NCBI GenBank assembly: GCA_951812305.1
Contig: CATOSB010000008.1
Location: forward strand, 124,001 to 188,000
Length of the DNA stretch: 64,000 nucleotides
From: an uncultured Paracoccaceae bacterium
GTDB lineage: Bacteria > Pseudomonadota > Alphaproteobacteria > Rhodobacterales > Rhodobacteraceae
Reading direction: 5' to 3'
A model generated the notes under the pieces. The model was given only the letters and a program-made list of their open reading frames with translations. It was not told where the DNA came from and did not search any database. Position numbers and translations under genes: made by a program. Positions 57,732 through 64,000 of the stretch are shown piece by piece (position 1 is the stretch's first letter; every line of letters starts with the position of its first letter).

Positions 57732-59237
57732 TTAATCAGGCGGCGGATACTGCATCCGATGCAGGACATCATCCCAGCTTACGGTATTGCGAACATATTC
57801 TTCGGATGCGCGCCGCGGTGGATTGTAATCCCATGCCGTCCAAGCGCCTTTTTCCATCGCATCGTGAACCGCGAACCGCCGCTTTTGCGACGACAGAATT
57901 GACTCGGTCATCGTTGTTTCGTCCCAATTCCGTGTGATGTCTTTCTGGAACGCGGCAACGCGTTCGCGTTGTGCCGGGTCCGCGGCCAGATTGGTTCTTT
58001 CAAACGGGTCCGCAACCACGTCATAAAGTTGCGGCGGATCGGTTTCGCAATGGATGTATTTATAGTCGCCGCGCCGGATCATCAGCACCGGTGCGCAGGT
58101 CATTTCGGCGCAATATTCTCCAAGAACCGTTCTCTCTTCCGCATCCGAACCTTGCAGGATCGGCCAAAGAGTGAAGCCGTCAACGGGCATTCCCAAATCA
58201 GGCTGGGCCGTGCCTGCGATGTCCAGGAAGGTTGGCAGCAGATCGACCAGCGACACAGGTTCAGACCGGGTGGCGTTCTCAATGCCGGGGCCGGAGAAGA
58301 TGAGCGGAACACGCGCGGAATGCTCGTGGAAATTCATCTTGTACCACAATCCACGCTCGCCCAGCATGTCGCCGTGATCAGAAGTGACGATGATGATCGT
58401 GTCGTCAAATAAATCGGCGTCTTTCAATGCCTTGACCACCTCTCCAACTTTGGAATCGAAATGGCTGACGTTGGCGTAATATCCGTGGCGGGCGCTGCGA
58501 ATGGACTCTTCCGTCAGGTTCGATTTATCGACCTCGATCCCTGAACGCAGGCGTTCGGTCATCGGGTCATCGGCAGGCCCGGTTTCGGGCAGGTCGATGG
58601 CGTCGTGATCGTAGAGGTCCCAGAATTCGCTCCGCGCGACATAGGGGTCGTGGGGGTGGATCAGGCTGACCACCATCGCAAACGGTGCCGTCTTTTCCAT
58701 GGCATAGTCGAATATCCGGCGGCGCGCGAGGAACGTGGCTTCGTCGTCATATTCATATTGGAATGTGGTCGCCGCAGGCCCCGCCTGAGTGACGGCATCC
58801 ATGTTGTGATACCACTTTCCGATGCGTTCCTCGGAATGTTCCCAATCAGCTGTCCAGGCGTGATCGGCGGGATAGACATCGGTGGTCAGACGTTCCTCGA
58901 AACCATGCATCTGATCGGGGCCGACAAAGTGCATTTTCCCTGACAAACAGGTGCGATAGCCCATGCTGCGCAGATAGTGCGCAAAGGTCGGGATGGAGGC
59001 GGGAAATTCGGCGCCATTGTCATATGTGCCGATCCGGCTGGGCAATTGACCGGACATGAATGAGGCCCGCGACGGGGCGCAAAGGGGCGAGTTGCAATAG
59101 GCGGCGTCAAAGCGGGTGCCGGTCGCTGCAAGGGCATCAATGTGGGGCGTTTTGACCAAGGGATGACCATAGGCGCCGGTAAAATGCGGGGCCAGCTGGT
59201 CGGCCATGATCAGGACGATATTGGGCGATTTTTGCAT
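57732..59237 (-). CDS. Sulfatase, choline-sulfatase-like
   Basis: 501 aa from ATG 59237, which gives the family N-terminus QKSPNIVLIMADQLAPHFTG; upstream codons in frame are repeat-derived and rejected. The formylglycine motif is CAPSR in NSPLCAPSRASFMSGQ, so Cys is converted to formylglycine by a maturase. Metal ligands: MADQ, TSDHGDMLGERGLW. The C-terminal part (YNPPRRASEEYVRNTVSWDD) fits BetC-like choline-sulfatases, which release choline from choline-O-sulfate. No betAB genes lie next to it, so exact substrate is open. Confidence 0.8.
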   Translation of the reverse strand: MQKSPNIVLIMADQLAPHFTGAYGHPLVKTPHIDALAATGTRFDAAYCNSPLCAPSRASFMSGQLPSRIGTYDNGAEFPASIPTFAHYLRSMGYRTCLSGKMHFVGPDQMHGFEERLTTDVYPADHAWTADWEHSEERIGKWYHNMDAVTQAGPAATTFQYEYDDEATFLARRRIFDYAMEKTAPFAMVVSLIHPHDPYVARSEFWDLYDHDAIDLPETGPADDPMTERLRSGIEVDKSNLTEESIRSARHGYYANVSHFDSKVGEVVKALKDADLFDDTIIIVTSDHGDMLGERGLWYKMNFHEHSARVPLIFSGPGIENATRSEPVSLVDLLPTFLDIAGTAQPDLGMPVDGFTLWPILQGSDAEERTVLGEYCAEMTCAPVLMIRRGDYKYIHCETDPPQLYDVVADPFERTNLAADPAQRERVAAFQKDITRNWDETTMTESILSSQKRRFAVHDAMEKGAWTAWDYNPPRRASEEYVRNTVSWDDVLHRMQYPPPD

Positions 59238-59278
59238 GTCGGTATCACGTCGGTATTGCGTCGGTATTTTGTCGGTAT
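59235..59278 (-). repeat. Four tandem GTCGGTAT units at 11-bp period over the sulfatase start
   Basis: On the plus strand: CAT-GTCGGTAT, CAC-GTCGGTAT, TGC-GTCGGTAT, TTT-GTCGGTAT, four exact 8-bp units separated by three variable bases. On the minus strand it reads ATACCGAC four times, and the start codon occupies the variable triplet of the last unit. An 11-bp period places units on nearly the same DNA face, as for a cooperative operator. Confidence 0.8.
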
Positions 59279-59420
59279 CGAATTCGGACCCGACGAGAAA
59301 GCTGTAACTGTTTTGCGTTGCCACCAGCGGCCTGATTTCGACATTTCCGGTGTCGTTCCCGCTCTTGCACGCATTGCGAAAGACATGAAACAAGCGCACA
59401 GGATCCAGTCAGACAAACCA

Positions 59421-60317
59421 ATGCCCGGCAGACACATCAACCTTCCTGTCTTTACGGCGGCCTTCGCGGCCGTGATCTTCGGGCTGTGGTGGGTTCCGAT
59501 CCGGTTCATGGAAAGCCTTGGGATGCACGGTGCATGGGCCGGGTTGTCACTGAACGCCGCGGCGGCGGTTTGCGGATTGGTCTGGTTCGCGATCCTGAGG
59601 CCGCCGTTCGAGGTTTCCCGTCGTGCTCTGATTGGTGCGATGTTCGCAGGTGTGGCGGCGACGCTTTATTCCACGGCCATCGTTTACACCGATGTGAGCC
59701 GTGCAGTGTTGTTGTTCTATCTGCTGCCGGCATGGAGCAAGCTGATCGAATGGCTGCTCTGGAAACAGCCTTGGCGCTGGACGTCGACGCTTGCCATCGC
59801 GGCGGCGCTGACCGGAGCCTATCTGGTGCTGGGCGGCGAAATCGTCGGCGGGGCGCTGAACGCAGGTGATTTCATGGCCATAGGCTCGGGATTGGCGTGG
59901 GGCATCGGCGCCGCAATGATCTTTTCGGGCGGGCGCGCGCCGGTGTTTCCGGTGACCTGGGTTATGGTGATTTCGGCGGCCGTTGTCGCGGCGGGCATTG
60001 CGTTGTTCGAACCGACCCCCACGATTGCGACGCGCGTTGTGCCGGTCAGTTTCGGTATTGCAATCATCTATATCCTGCCGCTTCTGGCTTTGTCTTTGTG
60101 GTCGGCGCAGCGGCTTGCGCCCGTGGTGTTCAGCTTCCTGCTGACCGGGGAACTTCTGTCGGGCGTGATTTCCAGCGCGATATTTCTGGACGAGCCATTC
60201 GGCTGGATGCAGGTCGCTGGCGCGGCGCTGATTGTGCTTGCCGCCGTCAGCGAGATTTTCAGCCGACAGGATGTCGGCGAATTGCCATTGCACTCGGACC
60301 AGAAATTGCCAGAGTAA
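59421..60317 (+). CDS. EamA/DMT-family transporter
   Basis: 298 aa from ATG 59421 (an alternative ATG lies near 59384). Ten hydrophobic helices in two EamA repeats: LPVFTAAFAAVIFGLWWVPI, ATLYSTAIVYTDVSRAVLLF, GDFMAIGSGLAWGIGAAMIF, LTGELLSGVISSAIFLDEPF then GWMQVAGAALIVLAAVSEIF. The P-F...GE motif of DMT exporters is present. Small-molecule export or uptake; substrate unknown. Divergent from the sulfatase across the 11-bp repeat array. Confidence 0.85.
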   Translation: MPGRHINLPVFTAAFAAVIFGLWWVPIRFMESLGMHGAWAGLSLNAAAAVCGLVWFAILRPPFEVSRRALIGAMFAGVAATLYSTAIVYTDVSRAVLLFYLLPAWSKLIEWLLWKQPWRWTSTLAIAAALTGAYLVLGGEIVGGALNAGDFMAIGSGLAWGIGAAMIFSGGRAPVFPVTWVMVISAAVVAAGIALFEPTPTIATRVVPVSFGIAIIYILPLLALSLWSAQRLAPVVFSFLLTGELLSGVISSAIFLDEPFGWMQVAGAALIVLAAVSEIFSRQDVGELPLHSDQKLPE

Positions 60318-60415
60318 ACGTGCACGGCGAATGCCGCGCAAAGTGTCAACCTCGGGCATGGGCGCCTGGTTTCCGAACATTCGGAAACGGAAAGCCAAAT
60401 TGAGAGGAGATTTCC

Positions 60416-61300
60416 ATGAAAAGAGTAGGAGTCGTGGGTCTGGGCGATATGGGCTCTGGTCTGGCGAAAAACCTGATGAAAGCCGGGTTCGAAGTGGCCG
60501 GGTTCGATTTGTCTGAGAAGCGTTTGGCTGATTTCGGGCGCACGGGCGGTGTCGCCTGTGCCAGCGTGTCAGAGGTCGGGACGGGTGCAAGCGCCGTGCT
60601 GGTCATGGTGATGAATGGCGCGCAGGCCGAGCATGTGATTGTCGGCCAGTTGAAAGACGTGCTGGAGCCGGGTGCGGCGGTCGTTTTAACCGCGACGATC
60701 CACGCTCACGAGGCCAAGGCCATCGCCAAGGCGATGGATGGAACCGGGATTGATCTGATCGACACGCCGGTTTCCGGCGGCCAACCGGGCGCGATGGGCG
60801 GCGCGCTGACTTTGATGGCGGCAGGTACGGATGAGGCGATGGCGCGCCATGAAGACGTTTTGCAGGCGATATCGAAGACGATCCACCATGTGGGGCAGAA
60901 TTTCGGCGATGGGCAAACCGTAAAGGCGTGTTTGCAATCGCTGATTGGGGCGATTTTTTCGGCGACGTATGAGTTGTCGGTTCTGGCCGGGAAGGCGGGG
61001 ATATCCGGTGAGGTGTTGCGCAAGGTGATTGCCTCGACCGGGGCCGGGAACGGCATCACAGACGGGTCGCTTGAAAACATCATGAACCGGAAATTTGAGG
61101 GCACCGGGTCCGGCATCGGAACGATGTGGAAGGACCTGACAATTTCGCTGGAACTGGCCAAGCAGCTTGGCGTGCCGATGCATACCACGGCGACCGCGAT
61201 GCAGATCTTTCAGGCCGGGATGACGAAATACCCCGACGCCGACAATCAGGCGGCGGCGAAAGTGATCGAGGAAATCGTTGGCGCGGGGTTGCGCCCATGA
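60416..61300 (+). CDS. NAD-binding beta-hydroxyacid dehydrogenase
   Basis: 294 aa. Rossmann VGVVGLGDMGSGLAKNLMKA, substrate-binding DTPVSGGQPGAMGGALTLMA, catalytic Lys in GDGQTVKACLQSLIGAIFSA. This is the 3-hydroxyisobutyrate/tartronate-semialdehyde reductase family; next to a sugar isomerase-like gene, a threonate/4-hydroxythreonine-type sugar-acid dehydrogenase is likely. ATGA overlap with the next gene. Confidence 0.88.
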   Translation: MKRVGVVGLGDMGSGLAKNLMKAGFEVAGFDLSEKRLADFGRTGGVACASVSEVGTGASAVLVMVMNGAQAEHVIVGQLKDVLEPGAAVVLTATIHAHEAKAIAKAMDGTGIDLIDTPVSGGQPGAMGGALTLMAAGTDEAMARHEDVLQAISKTIHHVGQNFGDGQTVKACLQSLIGAIFSATYELSVLAGKAGISGEVLRKVIASTGAGNGITDGSLENIMNRKFEGTGSGIGTMWKDLTISLELAKQLGVPMHTTATAMQIFQAGMTKYPDADNQAAAKVIEEIVGAGLRP

Positions 61301-62169
61301 AGCTGGGTGTCATCTGCGACGGCATCAGCCGCGACCTGAAGCACGCCTTGAGCGTGATGGACGAGTTCGGACTGGAATATGCCGAACTGCAATTCGTCGG
61401 TGAAAAAGAGGTCGGCGATCACACAAGCGACGAGATTGCCGGGATCAAGGCGCTGGTGAACGGCTTTGGCAAACCGGTGTCGTGCCTTTCCCGGCATGTT
61501 TTTGCCGGACTGACGACGGCGAACAAGCCCGGCGATGAGGCGCATACCCGCCATATGGATGCGCTGAAACGGGTGATTGCGATGGCGCACGAGCTGGACT
61601 GTCCGCTGGTCAGGATCATGACCAACAAGAAGGAGCAGATCCTGTGGGGGCAAGGTGGGGCCGAGAAATGGAATGTTGCGCATGGGGCGTGGGACGCCAC
61701 CCTGCCGCTGATTGCGCCTGCGGTGGAACTTGCGCGCGCTGAGGGTGTGACGCTGGTTGTTGAAACCGGCAACGGGACGATGGTGAATTCGTCTTATACG
61801 GGCCGCAAGCTGATTGATGACCTCGATGCCAAGGATGTTTTGAAGGTGTTGTGGGACCCGGCGAATAATTGCTGGTGTCACGAATTGGCCTATCCCGACG
61901 GCTATGAAGAACTGCGCGGCGGTTATCTTGGCCATGTGCATATCAAAGATGTGCAGGTGGACACACCGCGGGCCAGGCTGGAAGTGCGCGAGATGGGGCA
62001 GGGGCAATTGGCGGATTTGTTCCAGCCAATGGCGGATGCGTTGCGCAAAGATGGCTATGACGGGGTGATTTCGTTTGAGAGTGTTTATCACCCCGGGAAT
62101 GGCGATTTCGAAGCCGGGTTCCGGAAATGTATCGGGATGTTCAAAGAGATCTTTGGCGCGGCGGGGTGA
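61297..62169 (+). CDS. Sugar phosphate isomerase/epimerase (AP endonuclease 2 family)
   Basis: 290 aa from ATG 61297, coupled to the dehydrogenase. TIM-barrel metal site: Glu in LVVETGNGT, Asp in LWDPANNCW, His in LGHVHIKDVQ and Glu in ISFESVYHPG. Members isomerise or epimerise sugars and sugar acids. Together with the upstream dehydrogenase and the DMT transporter this could be a small sugar-acid pathway. Confidence 0.85.
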   Translation: MKLGVICDGISRDLKHALSVMDEFGLEYAELQFVGEKEVGDHTSDEIAGIKALVNGFGKPVSCLSRHVFAGLTTANKPGDEAHTRHMDALKRVIAMAHELDCPLVRIMTNKKEQILWGQGGAEKWNVAHGAWDATLPLIAPAVELARAEGVTLVVETGNGTMVNSSYTGRKLIDDLDAKDVLKVLWDPANNCWCHELAYPDGYEELRGGYLGHVHIKDVQVDTPRARLEVREMGQGQLADLFQPMADALRKDGYDGVISFESVYHPGNGDFEAGFRKCIGMFKEIFGAAG

Positions 62170-62578
62170 AAAGCGCGGTGATGTTGGTTTTAGCCTGAAG
62201 CGGACATTGCTCTCTTGCGCCCTTCGCGCGGAATCAAGCCGCAGGCGCCGCGCGATCGCCTGCCCGTCCCCACGGGCTGGCGATTGGGTGATGGCAGCGC
62301 AGTCCTTTGAATTCTTACGGACTTGGCCTGGATAAACGGACCAACTGCAAGTTTTGATCGCCATCCCACGGGCAGGCAATCGCGCGTCTTGGTTCTTGAT
62401 TTGCGAATGACCGATTTAAGGTCAGAAGTGCCGTTGCTTGTACAAGGGGTTACAACAATTGTGCTTTTCCGCTCGCCTTGCCATTGAATTTTGCACGGTG
62501 ACACTGATGGCGAACGCTGCGTAGTCTGTGGGTGCGGCGCAGCCCGTATTTTGACCGAAAAGAAGGGGCGCTCGCCAT
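62170..62578. other. Intergenic region with REP-like inverted pair
   Basis: 409 bp without a supported gene. 62250-62285 (CGCGCGATCGCCTGCCCGTC followed by CCCACGGGCTGGCGAT) and the inverse at 62356-62386 (reading CGCGCGATTGCCTGCCCGTG on the minus strand) are copies of one 31-36 bp element facing each other; the second lacks about six central bases. Each is itself partly palindromic (GCCCGT...ACGGGC). This resembles a bacterial interspersed (REP/BIME-like) pair. The MATE promoter should lie in the last 100 bp. Confidence 0.55.
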
Positions 62579-63973
62579 ATGTCCGAACAAGCGAAATTCC
62601 TTGAGGGCTCTCTCTTCCGCCATATCACAGTGATGTCGTTGACAGCCTCGGTCGGGTTGATGGCGGTCTTTGTCGTCGATTTCGTCGACATGATTTTCAT
62701 TTCAATGCTGGGCAAGGCGGAACTGGCGGCGGCTGTGGGCTATGCCGGCGCGATCCTGTTTTTCACCACATCCTTCGGGATCGGGATGGCGATTGCGGCG
62801 GGCGCGCTGGTTGCGCGCGCATTGGGAGCCGGAGACGACGTAAAAGCGCGGCAACAATCCAGCCACGCGATGATATATGCGATTGTTTTTGCCTCTCTTT
62901 TTGCGTTTCTGGTGTGGCTGAACCTCGCGACGCTGGCCGTGTTGATGGGGGCGAAGGGCGAAACGCTGGATCTGGCGGTGGGGTATCTGTCGATCATTGT
63001 GCCTTCGCTGCCGCTTTTGATGGTTGGCATGATCGGCGGCGCAATCCTGCGCGCGCATGGGGATGCGCGCCGCGCGATGATGGCGACGGTCTGGGGCGGG
63101 TTGGTGAATGCGGTGCTGGACCCGATCCTGATCTTTGGTCTCGACTGGGAGCTCTCGGGCGCCGCATGGGCCAGCGTGGCGGCGCGCGCGACCATCGGGA
63201 TTACGGCGCTCATTCCAATTTATCGCCACTATGGGGGGTTGGAAAAGCCCGAATTCAGCGGTCTAAAGGACGATCTGAGGCCCGTTCTGGTAATCGCGGT
63301 GCCTGCCATCCTGACGCAATTGGCGACGCCCATTGGGCAAGCCTATGTTACCCGCGCGATGGCAGCCTATGGCGAGGGTGCGGTTGCGGGGATGGCGATC
63401 GTGGCGCGGATCACGCCGGTGGCCTTTGGGGTGATATTCGCGCTGTCCGGGGCCATCGGGCCAGTGATCGGGCAGAATTACGGAGCCGGAAAGCACGACC
63501 GGGTGCGGGGGGCATTCCGGGACGGTGTGATATTCACCGCGGCTGTGGTGGTATTGATTTCGGCGCTGTTGTTTCTGCTTCGCGGTCCCATTGCGGCGCT
63601 GTTTGATGCGACAGGGCTGACGTTGACGCTGGTCTATCTGTTCTGCGGACCGCTGGCGCTGATGTTCTTCTTCAACGGGCTGATTTTTGTCGGTAACTCG
63701 GCGTTCAACAATCTTGGCCATCCATTTTATTCAACCTGGATCAATTGGGGCCGCCACACCTTAGGGACGATCCCGCCTGTGATCCTGTTTGCAGCGTGGT
63801 TCGGCGCGCCCGGCGTATTGATCGGGCAGGCGTTGGGCGGTGTATTGTTCGGATTGCTGGCTTGGTGGATGGCCTTGCGGGTCATGGCGAAAGCGGAAAC
63901 GATGGAGTTGCCCGATCAGCCGAGATTTGCGCGGCAGTCAAGGCTGATGTCGTTGCTGCACCTCAGACGCTAA
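62579..63973 (+). CDS. MATE-family multidrug/metabolite exporter
   Basis: 464 aa, about 12 helices in two MatE halves: FVVDFVDMIFISMLGKAELA, GIGMAIAAGALVARALGAGD, WGGLVNAVLDPILIFGLDWE, then RMAAYGEGAVAGMAIVAR-like AMAAYGEGAVAGMAIVARIT and GPVIGQNYGAGKHDRVRGAF. The conserved D in VVDFVDMIF and the GQNxGA motif are present. Cation-coupled drug or metabolite efflux. Ends 27 bp before the window edge. Confidence 0.92.
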   Translation: MSEQAKFLEGSLFRHITVMSLTASVGLMAVFVVDFVDMIFISMLGKAELAAAVGYAGAILFFTTSFGIGMAIAAGALVARALGAGDDVKARQQSSHAMIYAIVFASLFAFLVWLNLATLAVLMGAKGETLDLAVGYLSIIVPSLPLLMVGMIGGAILRAHGDARRAMMATVWGGLVNAVLDPILIFGLDWELSGAAWASVAARATIGITALIPIYRHYGGLEKPEFSGLKDDLRPVLVIAVPAILTQLATPIGQAYVTRAMAAYGEGAVAGMAIVARITPVAFGVIFALSGAIGPVIGQNYGAGKHDRVRGAFRDGVIFTAAVVVLISALLFLLRGPIAALFDATGLTLTLVYLFCGPLALMFFFNGLIFVGNSAFNNLGHPFYSTWINWGRHTLGTIPPVILFAAWFGAPGVLIGQALGGVLFGLLAWWMALRVMAKAETMELPDQPRFARQSRLMSLLHLRR

Positions 63974-64000
63974 ACGCTGGACATCCACCCGCTGTGGTTG

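Noticed and set aside
59238..59399. Longer sulfatase start at 59399
   Set aside because: The extra residues are encoded by the 11-bp repeat array and the divergent gene's upstream region, and do not match the family N-terminus.
1..64000. CRISPR arrays, rRNA and tRNA genes
   Set aside because: I looked for regularly spaced direct repeats and for conserved RNA gene signatures and saw none; the only short-period array is the four-unit repeat at 59235.

Overview
The window looks like a chromosomal segment of a marine alphaproteobacterium, most likely a Rhodobacteraceae (roseobacter-type) genome. The basis is high GC, a TRAP transporter, GMC dehydrogenase, an RTX/Hint surface protein and typical gene styles. 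It has three parts. (1) Positions 1 to about 27.4 kb hold most of a Mu/B3-like transposable prophage, whose left side runs off the window. (2) About 27.6 to 32.3 kb is a pile of insertion sequences: two IS66-family copies, an IS982-family remnant and an intact IS256-family element inside a broken membrane-protein gene. (3) 32.4 to 64 kb is ordinary chromosome: thrS, three alpha/beta-hydrolase-like genes, the zinc-uptake locus znuA/zur/znuCB, an IclR regulator with a GMC oxidoreductase and a TRAP transporter, an ABC permease, a large RTX/Hint protein, another IS66 copy, a sulfatase, a DMT exporter, two sugar-acid/sugar enzymes and a MATE exporter. I saw no rRNA, tRNA or CRISPR.

Prophage layout. 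Leftward from 4.05 kb: protease/scaffold, tandem decoration protein, capsid, head-completion proteins, then tail genes presumably off-window. Rightward from 4.1 kb: lysis cassette (amidase with C-terminal membrane anchor, secreted protein, small membrane protein, overlapping Rz/Rz1 spanins). Then come a 45-aa gene, a GrlR-like gene on the minus strand and a Dam-like methyltransferase that carries a frameshift. Next is the lysogeny unit (CI/S24 repressor plus a co-transcribed secreted ankyrin protein) divergent from the early operon: Ner/Cro-like protein, small zinc-ribbon proteins, a DnaA domain IV-like protein, a LmbU/ParB-like HTH protein, MuA, MuB, DUF3164, GemA, a beta-class methyltransferase and a Mor/C-family activator. 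The rightmost part is DUF2730, gp26, gp27, terminase, portal and a MuF protein with a C-terminal zincin-like domain.

The most striking signal is regulatory. A perfect palindrome around CGGACCATGGTCCG occurs four times, only in the prophage. Each copy is centred exactly 31.5 bp upstream of a -10-like hexamer, which is position -43.5 if that hexamer starts at -12. The copy at 4.05 kb satisfies the rule in both directions. Together these five promoters face the lysis cassette, the leftward head operon, the 45-aa gene, the Dam-like gene and the terminase/portal operon. I infer they are the targets of the Mor/C-family protein encoded at 19.7 kb. A second, separate regulon-like signal is three near-identical minus-strand promoters (17-bp spacers) with an ATCGGT...ACCGAT dyad over the -10/leader. 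Each drives one small gene embedded antisense in the early operon. A third is a 14-bp palindrome repeated three times inside one gene in two different reading frames.

In the chromosome, notable items are an RTX/Hint gene split by a single in-frame TAA, four exact 8-bp repeats at 11-bp period over the sulfatase start codon, a REP-like inverted pair at 62.3 kb, and two full-length same-orientation IS66 copies bracketing a 25.5-kb segment that includes thrS.
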